DNA from: Allacma fusca
Lineage: Eukaryota; Arthropoda; Collembola; Symphypleona; Sminthuridae
DNA: 64,000 nt
Assembly: GCA_947179485.1 (NCBI GenBank)
Contig: OX359249.1
Coordinates: forward strand, 37,620,250-37,684,249
Direction of reading: 5' to 3'
Position numbers and translations under genes: made by a program. Below, piece after piece: positions 49,301 to 62,458 of the stretch (its first letter is position 1; every line of letters starts with the position of its first letter). The notes under the pieces were generated by a model, which saw nothing but the letters and a program-made list of their open reading frames with translations, made no database searches and had not been told where the DNA came from.

Positions 49301-52300
49301 TTATTTTACCTGCACTTTTATTGGATCTCTGTTGTGTGTGGACGGAGAAGGTTTATTCGTGATAGAAATTCCATATGAGAATCCTTGTGCTATAGACAGA
49401 TATTGAAATAAAAATAATTTGAAAGTGACATTATGCTCCATGGGATGGAAATATACACTATTAAAATAATTGCATCCCAGTATGTACATACATTAAGTAA
49501 TCTTTCGCGTCTCATCTCACGTGTTTTTTTTCTTCTTCTTCCTCTTCTTCGTCTTGTGCAGGATATCTGTGTGAAAGTCCCTTCCAGTGAAATAAGATAG
49601 AGATTTCATTGACAAAGTTGTTGGGCCAAAGTTCTGTTTATACAGAATTAAATTGGCAAGGAGCAGTAACCACCGTAACAAGTACTGAGAAGCTTGCTTA
49701 CTTTAATACAATTGAGTAGGGACTCACTAATTGACTTTCACTTGAGAAGGGGAGAGGGAAATAGACGGCTCATTGTTTTTATTTGGCAACTAGTACTTAC
49801 TTATATATTGTAAAAGATGCGAGGTTTCTATAGTTTCGACATTGCTAAACAAATCACTGCGTAGATTTACTCCTTGAAATTTCATCTTCTCTGGGATCTA
49901 TCCTACGGTCACGGAGAGGGCTTCATTTTTTGAGAGATGCAACTCGTTTTTGATATGTTGCTTTTTGTCAACAGGGAATAATGGATTTTTTTTATCATGC
50001 AGCAGGCTCCCAATCAATACATTGCAAAAGACAGACCATATTTCAAGTCAGAGTGAGACAAAAGGATTATTAGGAGTGTATCATCCTCTCGGAGTCAGTC
50101 CTGATCACCTTATCTTGTCCGAGCAGTATAGTTCGAAGCTTCAATAATAATTTATTATTGTTAGAGTGAGTGGTTGAGAATTGAACGGGGTTTGTATACG
50201 TGGATTTTTTTTTTTTTTTTTTTGTGTGCTCTTGGGACATTTTTTATGTAGTACTTTTAAATCTGTATATTTTGTGTGTAATTTCTATATAGAGAGCATA
50301 TGTAATTTGTTATCGCAAATTATAACTGGGCAGGATCTTTGAGCTGTATCGCGGCTGTATAGTACATGAGCACATTGAAGGTATTTTTATTCCTCATGCC
50401 TGTCACTGTTTGATTGAGGTAATAAAAAGTGAAATCTTGAGATTAGTCAGGTCAGGTGAACCTTTTCAAATTGAAGATTGCCAGGTTGGGGATATTCACT
50501 ATTTTATTCTTTATTTTTAGAAGCTCTCTATAGTCAGACAGGAGTTTTTACATGACGTTAATCTCATTCGGTAGTGTAGATTACTCAAATTGCTAAAACA
50601 TGCATCATTTTGATGGAGGCTTTCCCAAGTAAAACGATTTCTCTTTCCTTGGAATCCAGTTTTTCTTGGGATAAAAGTGTATAAAGGAACGTGTTCAGGT
50701 ATGTAGTGATATATATAAAAAAAAGGTACTATTTTCATGTGCAGTTTGTTCATTTGAAGCGTATTTTATTTCTAGATTACCTCGACATGTTTTTTGTCCA
50801 TGAATTTAAGCTGGTTGTGCAAAGTTGGGATATTTCTGCTCATTAAATTACCTTGTTGTAAGTCAGAGTCAATACAGTCTGTACCTTGGAGAATGTGAGA
50901 AATTGAAGGGATTGGAAGCAGCATGGTCACTTGATATTTGCGCAGTCAGAATTAAAGTTATAAAAGGGAAATATGGTGTAAACAATTGTATACACGGAGA
51001 TATGCGGGAATGCTAATAAGAGTGTAGTATTTCCGTTGTTGCTCGAAGAACAACCAAGTATAGTTGAACAGGCTTAAATGCAATTCTGACGAATCAAGTG
51101 ATACAAACATAACAAACGGCTCTTTGAGGCGTGTAACTATTTCTTCCCTTAATTGTGACTTGTGACTCTGATATGATACCTTTTTAAACTAGGTGAAAGT
51201 TGAGCTCAAGTAGAACGGGAAAAAAAGCCTTGGTAAATATATATATATGTATGACTGATTATGAGCCTAGTCTATCAACTTATATGACTTTACGATTGCA
51301 TTGTGTTACTACCAGTTGATAGTTGATTGTTGAGTTTGAGGTTTGAGTATTTTATCCTTTCGGCTTTATATAAGCACTAAATCGTACAATATACACGCAG
51401 CTCACTCAGCTTCATATATAGTTGGTCTCTGGTCTTGCTTTAATGAAGTGTTCTGTTTTTGTGTCGTCATCAGCTATACATCATTCATTCGCTTCGTCAG
51501 TTGATTGAACTCAAGATTTTTTGCCTTTTATTATTCTATGTGAACTTATTAGTTGAATTGAACGGTCGCTTGTGTGGTTCCTCTGTGGTATCTATAGGTT
51601 CGTGCGTGTATACAAATGCAGTGACTACAATTCTTAATGGTAAACGTTGTTACTTTACTTGAGAGTAACTTTGTGTTATAACGTCAAATCAAAATATTGT
51701 TGGTGCACGTACAAAACAGGAAATTTAAAAAAAAATATTTACTCTTTCCAAATCAGATTTTTCAAAGTTTGAGCAATTTTTCAAAGTTGCATTTCTTCAA
51801 ACTTATACGCAAAATATTCCTTTCAAATTTTATGGAATACATTTTGCCCGGCTGTTGAGTCTTCAGTGTGTCTATGCTGCTCAGGTGACAAGCATCTATG
51901 TATGCGTGGTATGTGTACTCTCTTATGGGTAGGGTTAATGGAGTACTTGTTGAAAGTTGTTGGTCTATTTAGGGCAACTCTTTCAACTGGAGTGTTCGGA
52001 ATTTGGATGGAATAGTACGTAGCTAAAGTAATTAAAAGTAATTATATTTGAGCTCACAGAAGATCAGGGTCTCTTCCTGTTTTGTTTTTCTGATAAAGTA
52101 TAGTTAATAAGTTAATTACCAAGTATTCCCAAGCAAATATGTGGTCACCGGTACGCTGCTGATATTAGTGGTTATGACTTGTGACTACATATTGTGAGCA
52201 AAAAGGCGAGCAGAGTCCTAACATACTGTAATTCTGTTGGATGGAAATGTGGATAGTATGTCATCACGGAATGTTTTTGTAGAACTTCAAATACTGACGG

Positions 52301-52697
52301 ACTGCAGGTGATGCATTGACGGAACTATAGTTATATGTTAAATGCAAGTGTATAAAATGAGCATTTCCATTGGTAGTATCATTGCCGGTAATTATAGGTA
52401 TTTCATTTAAGTAAACTGCGGGGCTACCCAGATATGTATGTTTTTTTTCCGTTCGTGTGTTTTAGTTGTGAGTGAGCATCTATTTAGAGTCGTCAGACAC
52501 TGATTATGACATGAGGTAGGAGAAAGGTTTCAAGTGCGGTAATACTGCAGAACAGTAGTGCATTTCAAAAATAGTACTACTTTTGCTAATTATAGCCGTT
52601 GGGATTTAAAATACGTTGTAAATATTTCCAAGTCTAATATTAATTCAGTAACTACAGTAAGGTCTAATTTATATTATGTATTATTTTTGTTTTCCAG
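46309..52697. other. 6.4 kb stretch without supported coding exons
   Basis: No coding exon is recognised on either strand. Visible items are a 19-base T run at 50205-50223, a small GTTGGT-type repeat near 48983-49000, and a strikingly pyrimidine-rich acceptor-like tract ending in GTGCAG at 49560. That tract could open a 5' UTR exon of GID4; the sequence after it has no long open frame. The right boundary is the acceptor (TTTTCCAG, ending 52697) of the exon that carries the GID4 ATG, so GID4 has at least one upstream non-coding exon somewhere in this stretch. Confidence 0.45.
50205..50223 (+). repeat. poly-T run
   Basis: Nineteen consecutive T in the gene-free stretch before GID4. On the minus strand this could be the A tail of an old retroposed sequence, but no body was recognised next to it. 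Confidence 0.9.
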
Positions 52698-52793
52698 GTA
52701 TTCCAGTTTTCAGGGAAGTGAATCTCCTGAAGCGTAAATATTTCCAATCTTGGTAATCAGAACAAATAGTTTTGAAGTCACCTGAAGACAGAC

Positions 52794-53619
52794 ATGCCTG
52801 TCAAGGTTGACATTTCACCCCCTCCACCCGCCAACTCAAAGCAACCTGGGGTAACCCCATCTTTGCTGTATAATGGCTCAAGATTCCAGGGCCACCAAAA
52901 ATCTAAAGGAAATTGTTACGATGTAGAAGTTATTCTACAGGTAAGAAGTAAATTTTCTTTAATCAAAAAATATTCAATACTCTTTGAGCGTTGAAGATTT
53001 TGGGTCTATCTGTATTTATGTAATGTGTTACTAACGTGTGATTGGTTTATTTACAACAGTATGTCGATGAAGATAATGGATACTTATGTGGATACTTGAA
53101 AATCAAAGGTTTAACAGATGAGTATCCAACATTGACTACATTCTTTGATGGTGAAATTATTAGTAGAAAAAATCCTTTCCTGACAAGAAAATGGGACGCA
53201 GATGAAGAAGTGGACAAAAAGCATTGGAGTAAATTTACAGCTTTTCATCAGTACTCCAAGACATTTAACTCGGATAACTATGATTATGATGCCCTGAAGA
53301 AAACAGATTTTGTTTTCATGCGGTGGAAAGAACATTTCTTGGTTCCGGACCATACTATTAAAGACATTTCTGGAGCTTCCTTTGCTGGATTTTATTATAT
53401 ATGCTTTACCAAGTCAGATGCCTCTATAGAAGGATATTATTACCATCGAAGTTCTGAATGGTAAGTTTGTAATTTTGAATTTACACAAGAATTAACTCAC
53501 TTACTCCAGCTAATGTGTGTAATAATCTAATTGAAAATATTTTTAAACATTAAAGGTTCCAATCCCTGAACTTGACGCATATACCTGAGAAGAGCATCCA
53601 GATCTATGAATTTAGATAA
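52794..53619 (+). CDS. GID4: GID4, substrate receptor of the GID/CTLH E3 ubiquitin ligase
   Basis: GID4 recognises N-terminal proline degrons and recruits substrates such as gluconeogenic enzymes to the GID/CTLH ubiquitin ligase. Three exons (52794-52940, 53060-53460, 53556-53619) give 203 residues. The beta-barrel degron-binding domain is almost complete and very close to human: [18 protein letters not shown], the block starting [50 protein letters not shown], and the end IYEFR. The N-terminus before SLLY is only about 25 residues, much shorter than the disordered region of the human protein (about 300 residues overall). The ATG follows an acceptor at 52697 and a 96-base leader piece. No frame problem is seen. 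Confidence 0.97.
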
Positions 53620-53643
53620 AGTTGATGATCTTAACAGTAACAA

Positions 53644-53649
53644 AATAAA
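53644..53649 (+). terminator. candidate GID4 polyadenylation signal
   Basis: An AATAAA lies only 24 bases after the stop at 53619, which would give an unusually short 3' UTR. Later AATAAA copies exist, for example near 55078, so a longer UTR is possible. Confidence 0.4.
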
Positions 53650-56600
53650 TTTATGCTACCTTTAACTTCATATCCAACCAGAGTAATAACTCAACAATCT
53701 TAAAATATTTTCCAAATGAACATGGGAGAAGAGATTGATTAAGAGAGGTAAACTTGTCCCTTGAACTGCCTGGTCCCTCGTACTATAAATAACAACTTTT
53801 GAATAGTGAAAATCCCTCTCCATTTTGTACTTGTGTCTGTTTCCTTCCTGACAAAGCATCGTTGCAATAATATTCATATACATAGTGAATTGAAAACGAA
53901 GAACATTCTACTTGTGATGAAGGACTGCATTTTTGATTGGTTGACGAAAAAACGACGTAACTGCCTTGCCATTTCTTCCTTTCACTTCATAGCTACTGCT
54001 TCGTACTGTAGTTTACATTTTACACGGAAAAGAAGCCAAAAACAGTCAGTTTTCAATAAGTGCATATGTGAATAAGTATGAGTGTTGTAAAATTTGATTG
54101 AAGATACTCGGTGCTGCAAGTATTTGTAAGTTTAATTAATGAAAAATCATTTTTAACCTTCTTGGCTGTGGCTCATCTCCCTGTGTTATTGTAAATCTGT
54201 TGTTTTCAATTTAATGCTCATTCAGCCTTATTTGTTGGTTACCCTTTTGTTTGACTATGTATTTTTGGTTTGGTTTGCCATTCACAGAAATACGAGGTCC
54301 TGGAAAATAGTAAGTCAGAAATGCAATGTCTAGTGTTTAGTTTGGAATCAATACTTTAATTTTATATTGTTTTACAATACCAACAACAACCACAAATGTT
54401 ATTTAGTCATTAAGAATTTTTTTCGAAAATTATTACTGTGTACTTATGCTGAGAAACGTGCTACTGTCTGCTAAAATGTTTAAACCATTAAGAAGGCTAA
54501 ACTTTAGAATTGCGCTTATTATAATTTTGGCTACAATTTTAAAGAGCGCATGTATAAGGCAACAGTGTAATATTATAAATATTGCACTGTTTTGGGTGGC
54601 AATCTCGTGGTTTTTCTCTTGCTCTTAGGTTTTAAGCGTACCTATAAAAATCGCTGACTATGTGATTTGTTCTTTTAAAAATGCCAAAAAATTCAAATTC
54701 TCTAAGTTGATAATTTGTACACACTGAAGTCGTACTTTGAGGTACCATCTACTTCGGCACGTAAGCCTGTATTACCTGTGCTCAATAACTTTAAAGGGTA
54801 TAAGAAAGAAGCCTGTTTCTTCCCGAATATGTGCGAATCGTTAATTTATTAGTGCGCTTAAGTGGTTATGTCAATTACTAATTTCCAGAGAACAACTAAA
54901 AGCTATGAATGTATGTATTCATTTATTTGGGTTGAAGAAACGGAATGCTAATAAGTTTTAGGACTTGTGCAAACATGGTGTTTGCCATGCTGCACGCTAC
55001 AAACATATTTTAATTTGAAGCTGGTGGTTATTGACTATCAATTTTTATAACAACTTTTTCCTTCCTTGAGATGGCTTTAATAAAAATCATTATAGAACGT
55101 TCTTCTATTCTATTTTTATTGACATTTACGTATTTACTCTTTTTTGTATTTTTAATTTATTACTCATGTTGAACTCCTCGTATTTGAAATGCTGGGTTAA
55201 TTTTCACTGACTTACTCTTTAACTTTTACTGTGCAATGTTTTATTTCTCACAGCTGAAGGACTGTACCATGGTGCCCGTATATTGTTCGTAGATTTAATA
55301 ATGAACTTACGTTGTGTTGTAAAATAGAAATCATTTTGTGTTGTATTGAATGGTTGGGTTGAATAATATTTTTGTGGTTGACCACGTTTAGTATTATGCA
55401 TAATATACTGAATTCAATGACTGATCGTGACATTGATTATGTATCTCGTATCATTCATTACTTTCACTGTAACGCAAATCCAAACAATGACCAAATGTGG
55501 AATGTACGATGTTTCAGTTGTGTTAAATAATAAACCCCCCCCCCCACCCAAGTTGGACCCTCTATCAAGTACTTATCATATTATAGTACCTTACCGTATT
55601 TCCTCGGCACTGGAATTTCGGAGTGTAGAAAAAATATTCGTGGATTGTTTTTGTTTCTAGTTTTCAATTTAATGTGTAATTAGATTCTGGATCTCGCACT
55701 ATTGAAAATTGTACTTATTTTCAGGAGTTTTCATTATAGGATAAGAACTTGAAAGACTGAAGACACTGATATTTTACATACTAATTCTAAATACGTAATA
55801 AACTTAAAAAATGTTGTTTTTACTAACTGCCGAAAGAAGGTTTTTCAAGTACAAAGGTAGTATCTAAGCATCAAGAATACTAAAAGTTGTTGCGTAATTT
55901 GTTCACTTATATGGTTTATTGAATGGAGGAAATACGGTCACGGTGAATTAACATAAAATAACGAAGTAAGCAGTGAAAGTGTTTGTTACGTCATGGTTGT
56001 CACAACCATGATGTCTAAATCAGAAGGATTTAATTATAACGTTTCATCTCAAAGTTAAAGGAATAATTATGTGCTGAGACGTTCAAAGGTTAATTTTTCT
56101 TTCACTAAATCAATGTATACCTAATTATAATTTAGAGGGGTTGGCGTTTATCTAGGAGGGTGTGGTATTTTTACTGAACTGAATTTCGACAACTAACCTT
56201 TTTCGTGCATCAAACGAAGGAAATTTAGACAAAATAAGTAGAATCTACTTCTAGACATAGTGTTCTTTAAATGGCGTTGTTACTTGAATAATAATTACTG
56301 TTATTAATTTGTTTGTTACATTGTGTCTAAGATAACTTTGAGCTGGTATACATACAGGCCTTAATACATAGATCTATACTTGTGCTGTATGTGCACTTTT
56401 ATATGAATGCACATGCAGGTCTATCCTCCAAGCTTTACTTCATCATTGTTGACGAAGAGGATATTAGATTTAAATGACTACCCAAAAAAGCCTGGTCAGA
56501 CCTTTACTTAAAGAAGCTCATTTATGTGTGATGTGCGCTAAAAAAATCTTTAATTGTGCTAATGTTGAGATGGTTTCTTCGTTATAAGGTGTTCGTCAAA

Positions 56601-57361
56601 AATTGTGCAAGTGAGATCCAGGGAAGATTAAAACTACGACGTGGACTGTACATATACTTGCATGTAGAGTAGTGTGCAACAAGCTGGACTTGGTTTCAAA
56701 TGGAAAACAAAAATACTTATAAAAGGAATGTCTTTTGATTTCAACAAAACCTGGTTGTGCAGTTAAAATATTTCATAGTGACTATGTTTGTATGTACATG
56801 TATTCGAACAAATGACTGTATGACATAATTGACTTGATTTCAAACGAATGCTCACCAATTAAGGTCGTGTAAGCTCTATTGCACTGCAAAAAATGGAGAT
56901 TAATCTGTACTAATCTCTGGATACGAGCTGTTGTGAAGACAACGTGGAGAAAATTCGCATTTGACCCTGGCACATTCTGCAGCCTTTGAATCCGTACATG
57001 AACTCATGCACGACTTTAGACAACGTCAGTAGCAGTTATATAGTACATATATAGCTACTAATTATTTAATGGTTACATTGATTATGTGAACAGCGACGAT
57101 TCTCAATAAATGTGGAAGACTATATAAATTGTCCGTATCAGTGAGCAGGAAAGACATACTTAAAATGTTCTATTGTAATAATTAAATACTCATGACAAAT
57201 AGAAAGCATACTTCATTATTTTACAACTAGTAGGCGATTCCTTATGAGGTGCTTAAAATGAATTTAACTATTATTTAACCCCTTGGTTGGTGTTTATGTC
57301 GGGTTCCTATACCTTCCGTAATACAACTCGGGTCATTTACAGCCACGGTACCCCAGACCCC
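53650..57361. other. intergenic between convergent GID4 and sulfatase genes
   Basis: The flanking genes point towards each other, so this holds their 3' UTRs and little else that I can see. An 11-base C run sits at 55535-55545. No supported coding exon is present. Confidence 0.5.
55535..55545 (+). repeat. poly-C run
   Basis: Eleven consecutive C in an otherwise AT-rich interval between GID4 and the sulfatase gene. Confidence 0.9.
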
Positions 57362-59829
57362 CTATGAATAACATTTATTACTTCCATGGTCAGTATTATT
57401 TGTTGAAAGATGATGATGGTCTAGTGAATCCATCCAATTTGTCCAGGTATAATTCCAAAATTTGGGCTCTCCCCTTGAATCTTTTGGCTGATTTCTGGGA
57501 GATACAGAGGATTTACGATACCTGGCTAAAATACCCTTCAGTTGATCGACTACTTGTGGCAAATTACTGGCTAAATTTGTGTACTCGCAGGGATCTTTAA
57601 TTATATTGAATAAGCAGTACTGTCCAGATTTTAATTCACAACTGTTCTCTTTCGGCCTTGGAGCTTCACAGACTATTCGGGATTCGTTTAGGAGTTTCAT
57701 CATGGTTGATACGTTTGGTAATGTAATTGTTCCAATTTGAAGACTCTTAACAGCTTCGGCGGAATAGCTCGAGAGTATTTGGTCATATATGGTTGAATTT
57801 TCAATCGTTGGTAAACTGTTAATTTTAACTCCCGACTGTGATTCTGGTTCAAAGCCCGAAGGACCATACCAATTATCCCACTTTCCGCCATAAGTGGTAC
57901 CTGACGCATTATAAATGGGTATTTACATATATCATATATATGTGCATGCATCATCTAAATATGGTTAGTAAATAAGAACATCTACTAACTTTGACTTTAA
58001 AGGAGCACAAGAAGCAATAACATTTAGTTCATTGCTCCCAGGTTAGATGACTTAAGGATTAATCTTACCATGCATAAGCTTCCATTCATTATGACGAACA
58101 GCTTCATTTCCATAGCTATCGTCTATATTGTGTAGAAATTCAGTCCGAGGTGAAGGAATATCGGGATCGTTCAGAGTAGTCCACAGATTAACGCCGTCTA
58201 GCTTCCCCGAAAGTTTGTCAGGAATAGTTGTTCCAACGGCTCCCAAAATTGTTGGTAACCAATCTTGAATGTGCATCATTTGAGTAGAAACCCTGGGAGT
58301 GGATTTCAGTAGAGGGCTCCATATGAAACCTACACCGCGGACACCGCCTTCATACAAGGTGTTTTTTACCTATTTATTTTCAAATAAAATTTACAGATCT
58401 AGAGAGTTAGGATTAAACTACAAAAAAAAACAATAATAAATCCTCCTGGTTGCTTACTCCTCTCAGAGGCCAATTGGATGCTGCGTTACCATTAAAGCCT
58501 GCAGCAGGACCTCCGTTATCAGTTGTAAAAATGACTATCGAATTCTCAAGCATGGACTCTCTGGCTAAGGCTTGCATTACTTTTCCCACAGATTCGTCGA
58601 GCTTGTGAACCATGGCTGTGTAAAAATCCGGGTACATATATAATGACCGAGAAAAAAGTAATAAGTACGTTCAACTAAAGATCCATAAATCTAACCTGCA
58701 TATGTTCTTCGGGCAGGGTCCTTTATATGAGCAAATTTGTTTACGTCTTCTTCTGGCGCTTGGAGTAATTTGTAGGGATTAGCTGAATGAACTGCTGTGT
58801 GCGATAAGGTTAAAAACAAAGGGCTTCCATTTTTGTCTTGGGAATGATTCCTAATTATATCTATCGCCTCATTAGTGTACACATCAGTTGTGTAATCACC
58901 CCAACATTCATAGCTAACTTCAAAATTACGCCTGTGGTCATATCCCCAAGCTGAAGGCTAAATACAAAATGATACTTAATACTTAAACTTGAGAAAAAAT
59001 GCCAATCATTGTACTCCAGTTTTTGCCATGGTTAATATGAGCAGTAAAAAATTGCTAGTAAGATTCCAAAGTATTCATACGCCGCTTTCTTCCGCCATAT
59101 TGTCGTAATAATCTTTGTGTCCCGTCCAATGACCGAAGTGACTATCGAAGCCCCGACATGTTGGAGTGTAGGCTCGGCGGAAATGGCCCAAATGCCACTT
59201 CCCCACCAAATGAGTGGAGTAGTTCAGATCTTTGAGGTATTGAGGCAATAATTTTTCCTCCAAAGGGAGTCCATAGGGCGTCGTTCCATAAATTACATTG
59301 TGCTGCATGCCTTTTAAAACAAATTCTGAATAAGTTTTTCAATAATCTACCTTGTCTGGAAACTGGATTTGTTTACCTGTGTGCACGGGATGCTTGCCCG
59401 TGAATAGTGCACTTCTAGATGGGGTACAGATTGGTGACACATAGTAGCTATTCAAAATTACTCCTGAATAGGCCAACAAATCCAAATTAGGGGTCGGTAT
59501 TTGTTGAGATCCATGAAAGCTAACGTCATTATATCCCTTTGGAAGGATTTCACACAATTTGCAAGAAAATAAATAAGAAAGCCACTTACAATATGTCTAT
59601 GTATTATAAATTTATCTACATATGTACAATTAATTAGAATGCTTGTTACAAAAATTAAATGCATGACTTCACACGCCTTAGTTTAACTTACCAAATCATC
59701 TGCAATTATCAGTATTATGTGAGGAAGTTGATTTTTAATGAGTGAGCTATTCACTATCTCTACTTGCAGGAATACACTTAATGTGAGTACTATCAGGAAC
59801 TGACAACGAGCAGTTTTCGTAGATACCAT
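57362..59829 (-). CDS. arylsulfatase B-like sulfatase (secreted or lysosomal)
   Basis: It hydrolyses sulfate esters, probably on glycosaminoglycan-type substrates. Seven minus-strand exons (59692-59829, 59377-59536, 59081-59310, 58696-58957, 58458-58615, 58069-58369, 57362-57900) join in frame to 595 residues, near the usual ARSB/ARSI/ARSJ size. Residues about 10-30 form a signal peptide. The fold follows in order: metal-binding D44-D45, the formylglycine site C83-T-P-S-R, the second sulfatase signature [25 protein letters not shown], the metal-binding TTDNGG, and [24 protein letters not shown]-type and DPCEYTNLA motifs mark the C-terminal subdomain. The catalytic cysteine and metal ligands are present, so an active enzyme is expected, provided a formylglycine-generating enzyme exists. 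Vertebrate ARSB, ARSI and ARSJ cannot be told apart as closest relative. Confidence 0.94.
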
Positions 59830-60645
59830 TGTAGCACTTCCCCCCGTCACAGAGTTTTGTGCGTAAGAAATACAGTAGGAGTATGTACTTACCTACTGAG
59901 AACACACTGTACATGTACTAAAAATTATATTTAGTAATTATGTAACAGAGTAGAGGTATGAGTTACGATTACGACTTCTTTTTTTCCGGGGTAATATCTT
60001 CCTCCTCCTCTGAGAAGACAGCATTTGAAAATAAAATTATAAATAATTTAGTTCCTTCAAGATAATCCATGGTTGACAGAACCGCGCAAGACGCTAATGT
60101 ATGGATGGTTTATGAGCCAAACTTGTTTAGAAGAATGCTACCCCTCGTTTAAAGATATATATTTTTGCATGTACATACGCATGTCAAATTGATATGACTG
60201 GTTGCTTTTATTCGGTGAGCGGCGTTGTTTTTTTATTTATGGTCTTCTTCTTGACCTGATGTCGAAAAATCATTACGTGAAGTCAGTTAAGAGACAAAAG
60301 GGAACGTACGCAAGTGATGCTGGAAGAAAATGAGGTTTTGCGAAATTAGGAGAGAACTTTCACAAATGCTAATTATTGTAAGTCATAATGATAAAAGATT
60401 TTCCCATTATGCTGCATATGATTACGTGAGAACTTGTCACAACGATAATGCGCTACACAATTAACCCTTGGGACGAGTTGGTGAATAAACTTTTTGTGCA
60501 ACCAGTTTTGTAGTATTTTGTATGCAAGCAATGCATGCAGAGGGTCATTGTTGTCATAAACATTGTGGTTATACATACGTGTTTCAGAAAGTAAGTAAAT
60601 ACCGTGAGCCTGATACTGCTGATGGACCACGGATGAGTTCAGTTG
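59830..60645. other. sulfatase upstream region
   Basis: The sulfatase promoter and leader should lie just right of 59829 on the minus strand. No coding exon is supported up to the polyadenylation signal of the next gene. Confidence 0.5.
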
Positions 60646-60651
60646 TTTATT
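60646..60651 (-). terminator. candidate polyadenylation signal of the F-box gene
   Basis: TTTATT on the plus strand is AATAAA on the minus strand, 45 bases after the F-box gene stop codon. Confidence 0.55.
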
Positions 60652-60695
60652 GGGAAATGAATGAAATAAAACTTAATTGATGTGTAATTGAAAAC

Positions 60696-62458
60696 TCATT
60701 TTATGAAGGAGCTTAATTGATTTTTGAGATCGAAGCAAAGTGAAAAATGTGCTGTGCCAGGACTGAGTTCTGATGGTTGACAATGGTATATGACACGAAT
60801 GCTAATATTTGATTGCCTGTTGAGGTAAGCTTCGAAAAGTTTGAAAGTAGTGTGGGACATGGAAACACACATCATTAATGACTTTTTGTTCTTCGAGCAG
60901 GATTCCACAATGGATTTTATATCTTTCAGTGAGTATTCCTCCAACGGGGATCCAATGAACATGAGCGTTTTTGCTGGTACTTTCTCAGCCATCCAAATGA
61001 TGTCTGTTTTTAACATGGGGGAGCCAATCGAAATTGTATGAATTCCTGGAGAGCATGGAAAGTCCTGGACGTTAGTGATAGATCCAAAATTTTCAAAGTC
61101 AAAGAAATGAAATTCCATCCCGAGAGAAAATTCGTGCAAGACCGTGCAATTTTTTAACACGGAACAGTCAAACTCAGCAATTCGTGGGATAGTAATCTTG
61201 CGTAAAGTATTGGAATTATTTTGAATGACAGTAGAAAAATCAGAATGTGAATTTCGGTATCCATAGGGCTGATTTATGTCCAAGGAAGTCAGTTTCTGCT
61301 GGAATCCCACAAGCTTTAGGCCTGACAGGGAGTTGGATATAAAGTTAACACGTGGAGATTTCATAGTAAAAGAATCAAAGAAGCAGGACAAAAAACTCAC
61401 TCATGGTCAAAAATTCTTCGTGGTCTATAAGCCATAAACTCAAGGTGTCCAACTGAAGTTTCTTTGCATTACTGAGAAAATTAGCGTAGTCTGGCTGCAT
61501 CTCAAAATTTTTCCTGTGGTAAGATATTACATGTTGGAAATCCCTAGCGTACACATCCATATCCGAATAATGTATCAAAGTCAGTGATTCCAAGAACATA
61601 AGCTTTACAATCCGGATGGTTCGGTAATGCCTAGCTATGAAGTAATGGGCAGAAGCATAAAGCCCATAGTCTCCACGACAATGAATCTGAAGAGATGTGT
61701 CCATCAACGATGGGAAAAATGTACTGCGGAAAAAATTTTGGAGTTCATCGCTTTCATTGTATGCTCCAGGACTCATCTGAATAACAAATTATTATGTTTC
61801 CTTCCGGAAAGAAACGAATAAAATTCCATAAGTAATTGTTCCTATTAATTGCTTACTTCAAATTTGGTTACATATTGCAACACAAATCCTTCAGGTAGTT
61901 GTGGTATTGGCGTCTTCTCGAATTTGAGAGTTTCTATCCATTTGAAGGCTAGAAGGAATGTTTTTTTAACAGCTGATGATACTCCTTCCATGAATTGGAG
62001 AATTTTTACTGTTTCTGGGCACACTATCTGTTCTTGGAGATTTTCTGGAGTGAAAGGTGCAGATAACGTTGTCATGTCTGTGGCAATAATTTTACATATT
62101 TTTAATCTCGGGAAAGCAGGATCTGTTTTGCGGATGCGTAGGAACGGCAGCATGGTCATATCTGACAAATTCACTGCAAACTTTAAGCATTCCGTGAAGT
62201 GGAAGTTCCAGTTCCGCGATACCAAACGACAATTCTTCACATCTCTCAGTGGTAAACACTGCGTTATTGTTTTCACTACTTTCTGTAAGGGCAAAAAATG
62301 TGTGTAAGCCTCCAGTCTGCTGGGTTTAATTACCTGATAAATTGGAATCTTGCAAAATTCCCCCCATTTGGGTTACCAGCTTACCAAGGATGGGAGTGCA
62401 GAAAATTTCCCTGGTTCTGTAATAATAGTTTGAGTAACAGATGGCGACATAATTTCCA
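60696..62458 (-). CDS. F-box protein with leucine-rich C-terminal region
   Basis: F-box proteins bind Skp1 and bring substrates to SCF ubiquitin ligases. Four minus-strand exons (62384-62458, 61857-62282, 61401-61776, 60696-61321) with introns of only 79-101 bases join in frame to 500 residues. The F-box (about residues 22-55) is completed only when the first intron is removed: LPSLKVVKTITQCLPLRD, then KNCRLVSRNWN. The remaining 440 residues have irregular leucine-rich spacing (for example LKLVGFQQKLTSLDI and TLRKITIPRI) and may be a degenerate leucine-rich repeat domain. I recognise no specific ortholog, so the substrate is unknown. Such F-box genes often belong to large, fast-evolving families in arthropods. 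The ATG at 62458 is the first in frame with the spliced F-box; a second in-frame ATG lies three codons later. Confidence 0.78.

Noticed and set aside
57364..57600. 78-codon plus-strand frame
   Set aside because: It is antisense to the last sulfatase exon.
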